Below, piece after piece: positions 1 through 7,475 of a stretch of DNA of 64,000 nt. The DNA comes from Bacteroidota bacterium. Lineage in GTDB: Bacteria; Bacteroidota; Bacteroidia; Cytophagales; Cyclobacteriaceae. The notes beneath the pieces are model-generated. The model ran no database searches. It saw only the letters and a list, made by a program, of their open reading frames with translations, and was not told the DNA's origin. The position numbers and the translations under genes were made by a program. How positions within the stretch are numbered: position 1 is the stretch's first letter; each line of letters begins with the position of its first letter. The stretch spans positions 1 through 64,000 of the forward strand of contig JAJRQT010000018.1 of assembly GCA_024280115.1 (NCBI GenBank). The letters are read 5' to 3'.

Positions 1-201
1 GTTCAGAAATGGAAAAGCTAAAAGTTAGTTCGAAATCCATCAGAAATCAGAAAATTAAGAGTGCAATAAAATATTAAAATAATTATATTGCAAAAACGAG
101 AGATGCGTTTTCTTAGTGACACTAAATAGAGAAAACATAGATTTTCTACACTTAAAGCAAATCCAAAAAAAGAGAGAATAGTAAAAGGTATTTCGCTTCA
201 G

Positions 202-783
202 TTGGAAGAATTATCAAATAGTATAGAAAGCCTTCAGTCCCATCAAGTGACTTTCCAAGAAAAAGAAAATCTATACCTCGCAAATATTCTTCCAATTTTA
301 AGAACGTTGCTGTTTTGGCCTGATGGCAAAGGACTCGGAAGCATATACAACCCTCTATTGTTGCGAATTGCAGGTTACTACGATCTTCCATTACCTGTTT
401 ATGTAATGAGCGACAGATTGAAAGAAACTATGGATAATCCATTGTTTTCTGGTGCCATAACTCATAGAACACTTAACGTACCATCATTAATTCAAAAACA
501 TTCAAATGAAAAACTGTTAGATATTCAAGAGTGGTTGGAAATGGAAATTCTAATTGACAGAAATGATTCAAGCCCAAAGGCCTATAGATGGAAAGATTTA
601 ATATTTGAAGGTGCAAACTCATCGAGTTTCACGCACTTTGATACTGATATTCCAATTTTTATAGACAGTTTAAAGAGCGCTCTATCGTGGGATAGGTCGA
701 TGTTCTTTGAATATGTAAAGTCAATCGCGAATATTGCAATTGAACTCGGAATAAAAACAATAAAAGCAGCTAATAAAAAATAA
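202..783 (+). CDS. Unknown protein, possibly truncated by an in-frame stop
   Basis: I do not recognise this 193-residue protein. It is soluble-looking, with no signal peptide or membrane segment, and is rich in aromatic and acidic residues; the C-terminus is lysine-rich (KTIKAANKK). The only start inside the open frame is TTG at 202. The same frame is open back to position 130 and reads plausible protein (RKHRFSTLKANPKKERIVKG). It is closed by a TAG at 127-129, and an in-frame ATG lies at 103. The gene may therefore have begun at 103 and acquired a nonsense codon, or it may start at TTG 202. A hairpin terminator follows directly. It sits in an accessory region next to a PIN toxin-like pair and a transposon, so it could be cargo, but no function can be assigned. 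Confidence 0.6.
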   Translation: MEELSNSIESLQSHQVTFQEKENLYLANILPILRTLLFWPDGKGLGSIYNPLLLRIAGYYDLPLPVYVMSDRLKETMDNPLFSGAITHRTLNVPSLIQKHSNEKLLDIQEWLEMEILIDRNDSSPKAYRWKDLIFEGANSSSFTHFDTDIPIFIDSLKSALSWDRSMFFEYVKSIANIAIELGIKTIKAANKK

Positions 784-804
784 AAACCATTGAAAACGGT
801 TTTT
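782..804 (+). terminator. Rho-independent terminator
   Basis: The stem AAAAACC (782-788) pairs with GGTTTTT (798-804) around a 9-nt loop, and its 3' arm provides the T-run. It begins within the stop codon of the preceding gene. Confidence 0.75.
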
Positions 805-848
805 ATTTAGCCGTTGTAAAGCATATAAATTAACTCTACTGCATCAAA

Positions 849-879
849 TTGAACAGGATAATTAAAATTAGTACCTTTG
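849..879 (+). promoter_or_regulatory. Bacteroidota-type promoter
   Basis: TTG at 849-851 is followed after 20 nt by TACCTTTG at 872-879, matching the phylum consensus TTG-N19/20-TAnnTTTG. The GTG start of the next gene lies at 884, only a few bases past the -7 box. Transcription would then start at or very near the start codon, suggesting a leaderless message unless translation begins further in. Confidence 0.7.
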
Positions 880-883
880 TGAA

Positions 884-1663
884 GTGGACAAAATAGGTAA
901 TATAGAAATCAGAGTAATCGGTAAGTCAGGCAATTTAGAATTAAAGCCTGAAAACTATGACATAAAACATATTTCAAGCATATTGCAAAATGTTGAAGAC
1001 TTGTTATATCCAAATAACAAGAAAGACAGACCTTTAATTACATACAATATTGAAGAAGGCTCTGTAAGACACATTTTTAAGACCCCAATTCAATACATTA
1101 TTGGATTTAGTGCAATATTGGTACAAATTCAAGAGACAAGTTCAATTGACTTCTTGGATTTAAAAACGGCTAGGGCTATTGAAAGTATTCAACAGCTATC
1201 ACAACAGAAAAATTATGAATTTCAGTTCACTACATCCATTAAAAACAATATTGAACTTTCTATAAATCCAACCACAAAATTTTTTAGAACTGAAAATACT
1301 TGGGTTGACGCTGAATTTTATTTCTATGGTATATTAAAAGATGCTGGAGGTAAAAGCAAAGCCAATATTCATATAGATACTGATGACTATGGGTATTTAG
1401 CAATAGAAACAGGGCAAGATTTTTTGATGGAACAAGAAGAGAACTTGCTTTATAAAAAATTTGGTGTCCGTGCTACAGGAAAACAAAACCTTGAAACTGC
1501 CGAAATAGATACTAAAACCTTGAAATTGGTTGAACTAATAAATTACAGTCCAAAGTATGACTCTGATTACCTTTCTCTGCTAATCAATAAGGCAAAAAAG
1601 AGTTGGAAAGGAATTGACTCAGATGATTGGCTTTTAAATTTAAGAGGAGGATATGAAGCATAG
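884..1663 (+). CDS. Unknown 259-aa partner of a PIN-domain protein
   Basis: This 259-residue cytosolic protein has no domain I can name. It is alpha/beta in character: an N-terminal strand-rich part (IEIRVIGKSGNLELKPENY), a central segment with the phrase EEGSVRHIF, and a charged C-terminal tail ending in WLLNLRGGYEA. Its last 11 bases overlap the start of the PIN gene, so the two are translationally coupled and probably act together. By position it would be the antitoxin-like or regulatory member. However, it is three to four times longer than a VapB antitoxin and shows no AbrB, RHH or HTH motif near its N-terminus. The tail could be the neutralising peptide. The GTG start is chosen because it directly follows a good promoter; no in-frame ATG lies near it. 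Confidence 0.75.
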   Translation: MDKIGNIEIRVIGKSGNLELKPENYDIKHISSILQNVEDLLYPNNKKDRPLITYNIEEGSVRHIFKTPIQYIIGFSAILVQIQETSSIDFLDLKTARAIESIQQLSQQKNYEFQFTTSIKNNIELSINPTTKFFRTENTWVDAEFYFYGILKDAGGKSKANIHIDTDDYGYLAIETGQDFLMEQEENLLYKKFGVRATGKQNLETAEIDTKTLKLVELINYSPKYDSDYLSLLINKAKKSWKGIDSDDWLLNLRGGYEA

Positions 1664-2138
1664 TGTTCTACTCGATACCAGTTTCTTTGTTCGACTATTA
1701 AATGATGAAGATAGACTTCACAACAATGCAAAAGGGTACTTTCGATACTTTCTAGAAAATGAAATTGTTCTTAAAGTTTCTACTATATCAATAGCTGAAT
1801 ATTGTGTAAGAGGGGAAATTGATGAATTGCCTTTACGTAATATTCAAATCATTCCATTTAACTTAGATCAAGCCCAAAAAACAGGAGAATTTGCTAAGGT
1901 AATATTTGAAGAAAATAAGTTAAACAAGGAAAGACTTGAGCCCAGAGCAATTATACCTAATGATTCAAAACTATTTGCTCAAGCGGATTTAGATAAAACC
2001 ATTACACATTTTGTCACTTCAGATAGTAGATCAAAAAATACATTTCAAGCACTTAAGAAACGATTAAACCCAAAATTTGGGATAATTGACATTACAAATC
2101 CGTTTAATGAAACTTTTGGAATTTTGGATTTGCAATAA
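1653..2138 (+). CDS. PIN-domain ribonuclease, VapC-like toxin candidate
   Basis: This 161-residue protein is a single PIN domain, the Mg2+-dependent RNase fold of VapC toxins. The acidic metal site is complete: Asp8 in VLLDTSFF, Glu49 in SIAEYC, Asp104 in IPNDSKLFAQA, and Asp124 in FVTSDSR. The length is slightly above the usual 130-145 residues of VapC. It starts at ATG 1653 inside the 3' end of the upstream 259-residue gene (11-nt overlap), the arrangement expected of a toxin-antitoxin operon. RNase activity and tRNA or rRNA targets are family knowledge; toxicity here is inference. Confidence 0.85.
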   Translation: MKHSVLLDTSFFVRLLNDEDRLHNNAKGYFRYFLENEIVLKVSTISIAEYCVRGEIDELPLRNIQIIPFNLDQAQKTGEFAKVIFEENKLNKERLEPRAIIPNDSKLFAQADLDKTITHFVTSDSRSKNTFQALKKRLNPKFGIIDITNPFNETFGILDLQ

Positions 2139-2435
2139 GAATAATTCGCTTTACAATAAATAGGAGAGCGGTCTGCAAGACCGAGCGATTAGTCCATGTT
2201 GAACTACATCCCGGATATATGGCTATGTACTTACTGAGGGCTTTTATAATCGTTGTGGAAATTTCGAGGGATAGGAAGGCAAATGCAATCTTCAAATTTT
2301 AGCTGATACTCGATGGAAAGCCTCTTGTATTGTATGATTTTGACTGGTTTTCCTACCCATAAGGCAATACGAATCCTTTGTTCATGAAAATGAAGTTATA
2401 GAAGGAAAGAATTACAGTAAAAGTGACATAAATGA
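2139..2435. other. Gap with degraded coding sequence left of the IS element
   Basis: No intact gene is visible. Two adjoining reading frames give protein-like fragments: GKPLVLYDFDWFSYP at about 2314-2358, then PIRQYESFVHENEVIEGKNY reaching the IS boundary. They suggest one gene broken by a frameshift and by the insertion at 2436-2439. A short dyad CGGTC/GACCG occurs near 2170. I assign no function. Confidence 0.3.
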
Positions 2436-3584
2436 GTTCACAGAATATCGGCCGGGAGACCGAATACGAGGTAATTCTCTGATTATACACATTCTCCCCT
2501 TTTTACATACAGGACATTGATATACATCAAATCCGGTAAGGCGGTAGAGCCGCTCCTGTGCAGTTTCCTTTTCCGGTTTTTTCTCAGCGCTGACTATATC
2601 TACTTTTTCTTCCTTCTTAAATTGCAATTTCAGGTTACGTTTGGTGGTATGGTTGTAAATTCCATAGCGCCTGATTTTTACAAACTGCCGTGGTAAAATG
2701 TGCATGCAAAACCGCCGTAAAAATTCAACACCTTCAAGAATTACCTGTTTTTTAATAGCCTTATCGCGATAATCTTTTGTAATGAAGGTTACATGTGTAT
2801 CGGAAATATTGAGCAACCGCTGGTTGCTAATGGCCACACGGTGGGTGTATTGCCCAAGATATCTAACAACGTGTTCTGCATTAGCCATTGATGGTTCACA
2901 AAATACGACCCATTTGGTTTCCCATGCTCTTTGTATGAGAGGATCAAACCCGGCAAGCGCCTGTTTTTTCTTTAGCCACCTCATCAGAGAATCCAGAAAT
3001 TTACCCCTGAAAGTTTTACTGAGCTGATGTACAGGGTACAGGTAGTTTTCAAATGTGCCAATATGTTTCCATTCACCAGAAAGTGAATATCCGGCAGCCG
3101 GGACAATGCAATGCACATGAGGGTGTAGCGAGAGGTTCTGCCCCCAGGTATGGAGCACACAAACAGCACCGCTTTCCACTCCATAATGCGTATATCCAAA
3201 ACTATGCAATGTCTTCCATACGGCAGAAAACAGTAAGCGGTAAAATTCACGATCATTAAAAAGGCAAATTTTATTCAAACAATGCGGAACGGTAAACACA
3301 ATATGATAATGCTTGACCGGCAAGGTCGATTCAAGCAACTGCTCAATCCATAGGGCCTGTTTTGCAGCCTGACATTTTGGGCAATGCCTGTCCCCGCAGC
3401 TATTGTAACTATAGCGTAGCTCTCCACAACAATCACACTGCTCTTCATGCCCGCCCAGGGAAGCCGTTCGGCATTGCACAAGCTTGTGCAATGTTTTTAT
3501 TTGATACGGGGTCAGCTTATCCTTCGATACCAGTGCTTTTCCGAAACGTCGGATAATACCTGCTAATTCAAACTTAGTCCTCAT
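2412..3584 (-). CDS. IS91-family transposase (rolling-circle, HUH type)
   Basis: This 390-residue protein carries the family hallmarks in order. An N-terminal Cys cluster (Cys50, 52, 53, 63, 68, 71; zinc-finger-like) is followed by the metal-binding motif HPHVH at residues 154-158 and then the two catalytic tyrosines in YLGQY at 242 and 246, as in IS91/IS801 rather than the one-tyrosine ISCR group. It nicks and transfers single-stranded DNA in rolling-circle transposition. The start is placed at ATG 3584, where the sequence ATGAGGACTAA overlaps the stop of the recombinase gene, rather than at the longer open frame. The last codons (SFMSLLL) and the stop lie beyond the inferred element end, so the C-terminus is probably supplied by flanking DNA. 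Confidence 0.9.
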   Translation of the reverse strand: MRTKFELAGIIRRFGKALVSKDKLTPYQIKTLHKLVQCRTASLGGHEEQCDCCGELRYSYNSCGDRHCPKCQAAKQALWIEQLLESTLPVKHYHIVFTVPHCLNKICLFNDREFYRLLFSAVWKTLHSFGYTHYGVESGAVCVLHTWGQNLSLHPHVHCIVPAAGYSLSGEWKHIGTFENYLYPVHQLSKTFRGKFLDSLMRWLKKKQALAGFDPLIQRAWETKWVVFCEPSMANAEHVVRYLGQYTHRVAISNQRLLNISDTHVTFITKDYRDKAIKKQVILEGVEFLRRFCMHILPRQFVKIRRYGIYNHTTKRNLKLQFKKEEKVDIVSAEKKPEKETAQERLYRLTGFDVYQCPVCKKGRMCIIRELPRIRSPGRYSVNSFMSLLL

Positions 3585-4584
3585 TTTTCGCCTTTCCGAA
3601 ATACAAGGTATCAAGCGGACTATGGGCTTTAATGTGCCTGCACTGGGCCACATGCAAATAAATCATCGTTGTGGTGATATCTGCGTGCCCCAGAAGATCT
3701 TTAAGGGTCACAATATTCAATCCATCTTCGAGCAGATGGGTGGCATAAGCATGTCGCAGAGAGTGCAGGTTGACATCTTTGGCAATAGATGTTTTCTTCA
3801 GGTTTTCACGCATTACCCATGCAAGCCCGCGCATACTGTATTGACTTGCGGGTTGTTTCCCGTTGAAGAGCCACATATATGGATTTTCTGCCTTCATGTA
3901 CTTTTGCAACCCCTTTGCCATGGTGGGAGAAAGGGGTACAATGCGGTCTTTCTTATACTTTGTCTGGCGGATATGAATGGTCATCCGCTCAAAATCAATA
4001 TCTGAAATTTTCAGGTTTATCGCCTCACTACCCCGTAATCCGGCAGAGTAAATAAGGGTAAGGACAATACGTTGTTTCAGCAATTTGGGCACACGAAACA
4101 ATTCTTTCAGTTCCTTTCTATTAAGGATCACAGGGAGTTTTGTTTCTCGTTTCAAAGAAGGCAGGGCAATAGCACGTTTGTTTATACCAATGAGCCGGTA
4201 ATAATATCTCAAACCATATACCATGTGCTTAAAACTGCTACGAGACGGCGACTTTGGATCTCGGGCAAGAGCCGCCAGATATTCGTTGATCTCATCTTCC
4301 TCAATGAGTTCGGGTAGTCTTCCAAAATGAAGGCAGAATAGGGCAATCCGTCTGATGTAATTATTCAGAGTACTCATACTTTGCCCGCGCAGGGTGACTT
4401 GCAGTTCCAACTTTTTGACAACCGCTTCAAACCCAGGAACTGCAATAATTGCACGTTCCACAATTGTAAATCCTGTTTTCTTTCTCATAATGATAAATAG
4501 TTAAAGTGTGTATTATCTATTTATATGGATTTGAAGAGAAAAGGATTGTAGTATATTTGAGAAAAGCTATCCCGTAGGGATTTA
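2440..4584 (-). mobile_element. IS91-family element with tyrosine recombinase
   Basis: The element holds a Y2-type HUH transposase and an upstream tyrosine recombinase on the minus strand. It is bracketed by GTTC at 2436-2439 and GTTC at 4585-4588. IS91 elements insert beside GTTC/GAAC or CTTG/CAAG tetranucleotides at the replication-origin end, which here would be the left end, downstream of the transposase. The left end carries the dyad CGG...CCG at 2449-2463, a candidate origin hairpin. The right end carries the perfect palindrome ATCCCGTAGGGAT at 4569-4581, a candidate terminus hairpin. Boundaries are inferred from these signs and from restoration of an attC box when the element is removed. 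Confidence 0.65.
3574..4488 (-). CDS. Tyrosine recombinase (XerD/phage-integrase type) of the IS91 element
   Basis: This 304-residue protein has an N-terminal SAM-like core-binding domain (about residues 20-105) and a C-terminal catalytic domain with all residues present: Arg152 in AGLRGSEA, Lys177 in the beta-hairpin, His242 and Arg245 in HSLRHAYATHLL, His268 in LLGHADITTT, and nucleophile Tyr277. It overlaps the transposase start by 11 bases, so the two are co-translated. Recombinases in this position accompany many IS91 transposases. Although it lies beside an attC-like site, the length and the stretch before HSLRH resemble ordinary XerD-like enzymes, and I see no extra integron-integrase insertion. 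Confidence 0.9.
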   Translation of the reverse strand: MRKKTGFTIVERAIIAVPGFEAVVKKLELQVTLRGQSMSTLNNYIRRIALFCLHFGRLPELIEEDEINEYLAALARDPKSPSRSSFKHMVYGLRYYYRLIGINKRAIALPSLKRETKLPVILNRKELKELFRVPKLLKQRIVLTLIYSAGLRGSEAINLKISDIDFERMTIHIRQTKYKKDRIVPLSPTMAKGLQKYMKAENPYMWLFNGKQPASQYSMRGLAWVMRENLKKTSIAKDVNLHSLRHAYATHLLEDGLNIVTLKDLLGHADITTTMIYLHVAQCRHIKAHSPLDTLYFGKAKNED

Positions 4585-4719
4585 GTTCAACAACGTGCAA
4601 ATCGCAATGGCGGGCAATCAAGTTTTCTGACATTTATAATTTTATTAACTTTACGCAGGTCTGCGGACACATCATGATTGGAAAGCCCCGCCACTGTCGT
4701 TTGCACAAGGCCGTTAAAT
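4585..4719 (+). other. Integron attC-like recombination site
   Basis: The segment has the layout of an attC site. It contains an R'' box GTTCAAC (4585-4591, fits RYYYAAC), left arm GTGCAAA (4595-4601) plus TGGCGGG (4608-4614), a central loop region, the complementary arms CCCGCCA (4687-4693) and TTTGCAC (4700-4706), and an R' box GTTAAAT (4713-4719, fits GTTRRRY). The two arms differ by one base in length, as expected for extrahelical bases, and unpaired spacers of 3 and 6 nt separate the arms from the boxes. The total length of 135 bp is within the known range. No integron integrase is present in the window, so this would be a solitary site. The next start codon is 7 bases beyond the R' box. 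Confidence 0.6.
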
Positions 4720-4725
4720 ACATTC

Positions 4726-5220
4726 ATGAAGAGACTAATAATATTCATCCCACTAGTTTTTATGCTTGAATATTTCCTGTGGAACATCCCCCCTATACTG
4801 ATATATCACAATAGTCAAATAATTAGAGGAATTTCCATGTTCGGAACTGTTTTTTTATTCATTCCAACATTCATATATCTATCCGTTAGCAAACTAAAAT
4901 CTAAAAATTGGGCAGTGATTGCTTTAATTTCCATACCAATAAACGGATTCGGATTAGCATTAACAGTACAAAAAAGAGAATTGTCAGAATTGAAGCAAAG
5001 TGGTCTAATCACAACTGGAATAATAATTGAAAAATCCAAAGCCCCAAGAAGATATGTTAATGACTGGCAGGTGAAATCGATATTTCAGATAAACAATGAA
5101 CAAGTAATTACAGAATGGCGACCTGACTTTGAAAATAACTTAACAACCGGAGACAGTATCAAAATAATTTATTTACCGAAGTTTCCCAAAGTCAATCGAT
5201 TAAACAAGGAACTAAAATAA
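4726..5220 (+). CDS. Small membrane protein, cassette-like
   Basis: This 164-residue protein has about three hydrophobic segments (residues 3-22, 32-53, 59-77). A soluble C-terminal half follows with a beta-rich stretch reminiscent of DUF3592-type domains (TTGIIIEKSKAPRRYVNDWQ, then GDSIKIIYLPKFP). That domain match is from memory and weak. ATG 4726 lies 7 bp after the attC-like R' box, the spacing usual for an integron cassette gene; the longer open frame upstream would start inside the attC arm and is rejected. No second complete attC follows the gene, so it may have been stranded. Function unknown. Confidence 0.7.
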   Translation: MKRLIIFIPLVFMLEYFLWNIPPILIYHNSQIIRGISMFGTVFLFIPTFIYLSVSKLKSKNWAVIALISIPINGFGLALTVQKRELSELKQSGLITTGIIIEKSKAPRRYVNDWQVKSIFQINNEQVITEWRPDFENNLTTGDSIKIIYLPKFPKVNRLNKELK

Positions 5221-5343
5221 AGCCTCTAATCGTTTTTAAACAGCGACGTGCACCATATTCAAACCAAAGTGCATAATTTAAAGTAATAAAAGACATTCGC
5301 TTGATCATTTGCAAGAGACCTCGCTTTAACGATGCTTTCCCAT

Positions 5344-7137
5344 TCACTTCACATCCGGCGACCAATGCGCCATCATGATCATGGAGCCTGCCGTGCCATC
5401 CATGGTGGGTTCATTGGTGGAGTAGTCGCCAATATCGTCATGATAGACGACATGGTTATTTTGGAACTTTGCGAATTCATCTGCTTGGGTAAGCTCCAGG
5501 CCCAATAGTTTCTCATAAATAGTGCTAAATATCGGGCCGTCAATCAATCCTCCTGGAACTACTTTTTTTGTCAATGCCCAAACACTTGTGTGTACATCTA
5601 ATGGATACTCACCATAAGCCGGCATACCGGTAAACATAGAGGTCCCCCATGGATTTTTACCAAATAACCAGTCCCGGTGATCGAGCATCAACTGATGATA
5701 TTGCATGTCACCGGTCATTCTTTCATACAGCAATACTTGTATGATGAATGATGTAATCAGGTTATTGGAGCACCAGATAAAAGGGACTCCAATCCCATAA
5801 GGATTGGTTTTTGCCCGCCGGGCAATATGTTCAATTTCAATTTTATAATACGAAACCAGGGTATCCTGGAAAGACGGTTGCACTAATTCATACAAAGAGA
5901 AGTGACCCAAGTTGATGAATGGATAATACTGATAGTGCGCTGCAGAATCGAGTACCAACCAATTATCAGTATTTGCCAGTAAAGCATATCTTTTTGCATC
6001 GATGAGATAGGCCGGATTTTTTGTCACTTTATACAATTCTGCCGCTCCCCATTCCATATCATCTGCCCAGGTCTGTTCATTGTAGCGGTAAGGAGCTCCA
6101 TAAGAATTACCCTGTTGAAAGCCTTCTTTAGATTTTCCGAAAGCATAAACTGTTTTGGCTGCGGCCTGGCATTTCGATGCGAAGGAGGGATCAATTTTTA
6201 TCCAGATTTTCGCTCCTAGGGCAAGTGCAGCAGCACTACATCCGGCTACGTTAGCAACTCCTGTCGCCACACTTTTATATTTCTTCAAACCCTGAGGTTT
6301 GCCATTTGCAAAGTAAGCTGCCCGATAGCTATTCGGTCCCCAGCCATAATCTGATTTGTCTTCATCAGGCATTTTCCAACCTATATGATCCCGGTCGTCA
6401 GCTACCTGGTGCATCAATTGATCTGGCGCCGTATGCAATTTCAGGATCCAATCCAATCCCCATTTTGCTTCATCCAGAACATCGGGGATGCCGTTGGGAG
6501 CAGGTTGCCCCAGGGCATTCACGTAATCAGAAAATTTATTTAGATACAACTCATAAGCCATCAGCATGTGAGCGGTAGCATAGCTCCCGGTAATCAGGTA
6601 TTTCAATTGATCGCCGGCATCATGCCAGCCTCCCGAAACATCCACATAGGTGGAATCCGGAATATTTCCATAAAAAGATCGTCCATCTTTTTGATGACAA
6701 ACAATATCCAGAAACGGGTTGTACCCACATCGTTGCTGTTGCATAAATTTGAGCAAATCATCTGTTGTATTTTCGTAGGCGGTTATTGAAATATAAAAAA
6801 TTGATGAGGTTTGTTTTGATTTAATACCTTCAAGGTAATATTCCCCTTCCTCTTTAATATCTGAAAAATCCAGGTGATAATAATAGTTGAATGTACCCCA
6901 ACCCTTTGCTTTGGAAATAATTGGTTTAACCGTAGTCTTTGTTTGTGGATTTTTTGTTGACACCAAATTGAATTTCTCCCTGACCGGATTATTGGAAAAA
7001 ACAATTGCTATTTTACTTTCATTGGGGTGGTATCCTAATTGGTTTATTCGAATAAAAACTTCTTTTGAATTTTGTCCGGATTGAGCCATCAAAACCTGAC
7101 ATATGAATATTGGTAAGAAAAAAAATAGTTTTTTCAT
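5344..7137 (-). CDS. Secreted glycoside hydrolase family 9 (endoglucanase-type)
   Basis: This 597-residue protein has an N-terminal signal peptide (about 1-18, ending in LMAQS), an immunoglobulin-like CelD_N domain (about 25-115), and an alpha6/alpha6 GH9 catalytic domain. The catalytic motifs are intact: GGWHDAGD with Asp173 and Asp176 (general base pair), FGKNPWGTSMFTG, and DYSTNEPT with the general acid Glu576. GH9 enzymes invert and cleave beta-1,4-glucans; some family members act on chitosan-like or xyloglucan substrates, so the substrate is open. The export signal indicates periplasmic or extracellular action. It is transcribed away from the deacetylase-GH3 gene. Confidence 0.93.
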   Translation of the reverse strand: MKKLFFFLPIFICQVLMAQSGQNSKEVFIRINQLGYHPNESKIAIVFSNNPVREKFNLVSTKNPQTKTTVKPIISKAKGWGTFNYYYHLDFSDIKEEGEYYLEGIKSKQTSSIFYISITAYENTTDDLLKFMQQQRCGYNPFLDIVCHQKDGRSFYGNIPDSTYVDVSGGWHDAGDQLKYLITGSYATAHMLMAYELYLNKFSDYVNALGQPAPNGIPDVLDEAKWGLDWILKLHTAPDQLMHQVADDRDHIGWKMPDEDKSDYGWGPNSYRAAYFANGKPQGLKKYKSVATGVANVAGCSAAALALGAKIWIKIDPSFASKCQAAAKTVYAFGKSKEGFQQGNSYGAPYRYNEQTWADDMEWGAAELYKVTKNPAYLIDAKRYALLANTDNWLVLDSAAHYQYYPFINLGHFSLYELVQPSFQDTLVSYYKIEIEHIARRAKTNPYGIGVPFIWCSNNLITSFIIQVLLYERMTGDMQYHQLMLDHRDWLFGKNPWGTSMFTGMPAYGEYPLDVHTSVWALTKKVVPGGLIDGPIFSTIYEKLLGLELTQADEFAKFQNNHVVYHDDIGDYSTNEPTMDGTAGSMIMMAHWSPDVK

Positions 7138-7475
7138 GGATATGTAGCTTTTTCTTATGAAGGATGAATATACAAGTTGATCTCTTACGTAAAAAGGATT
7201 TTGGCTGACTATAATTCCATTATTTAATTAATTCATCGATTGATTTTGTTCTTAGTGGTTTTATAATATTGGTATAACTCAGCATAAAAAATATTGTAAG
7301 GAGACCAGCACATTCATTCAAAAACGAACGGTCAGGTAAATTAAGAAGAGATTTGTGATCATCACCCGAATGGGAAGCCGGAATAAATAATTGATGATAA
7401 CCATTTATCAGAAAAGCTTTCAAAAATACCTGTGAGCAAATGAATTTTAATAAATTGTAATAGTATTAATTTATT
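7138..7475. other. Intergenic region between divergent hydrolase genes
   Basis: This gap must hold both divergent promoters, but no clear TTG-N19-TAnnTTTG match is evident. A 67-codon minus-strand open frame (7220-7423) has a somewhat protein-like composition but no ribosome-binding context or recognisable domain, so it is not called. Confidence 0.4.

Noticed and set aside
3585-3653. Longer N-terminus of the IS91 transposase
   Set aside because: The extra 23 residues read antisense-like sequence over the recombinase 3' end; ATG 3584 gives the normal start and an ATG/stop overlap.
3574-4488. Integron integrase (IntI) next to the attC-like site
   Set aside because: All tyrosine-recombinase residues are present, but the gene overlaps an IS91 transposase and shows no extra IntI-type insertion before the HxxR box; it belongs to the IS element.
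5221-5343. Second attC site closing the 4726-5220 cassette
   Set aside because: GTGCAC-type words occur, but no RYYYAAC and GTTRRRY boxes with complementary arms could be found.
7220-7423. 67-codon minus-strand open frame between divergent hydrolase genes
   Set aside because: Composition is somewhat protein-like, but there is no recognisable domain, ribosome-binding context or neighbour support.
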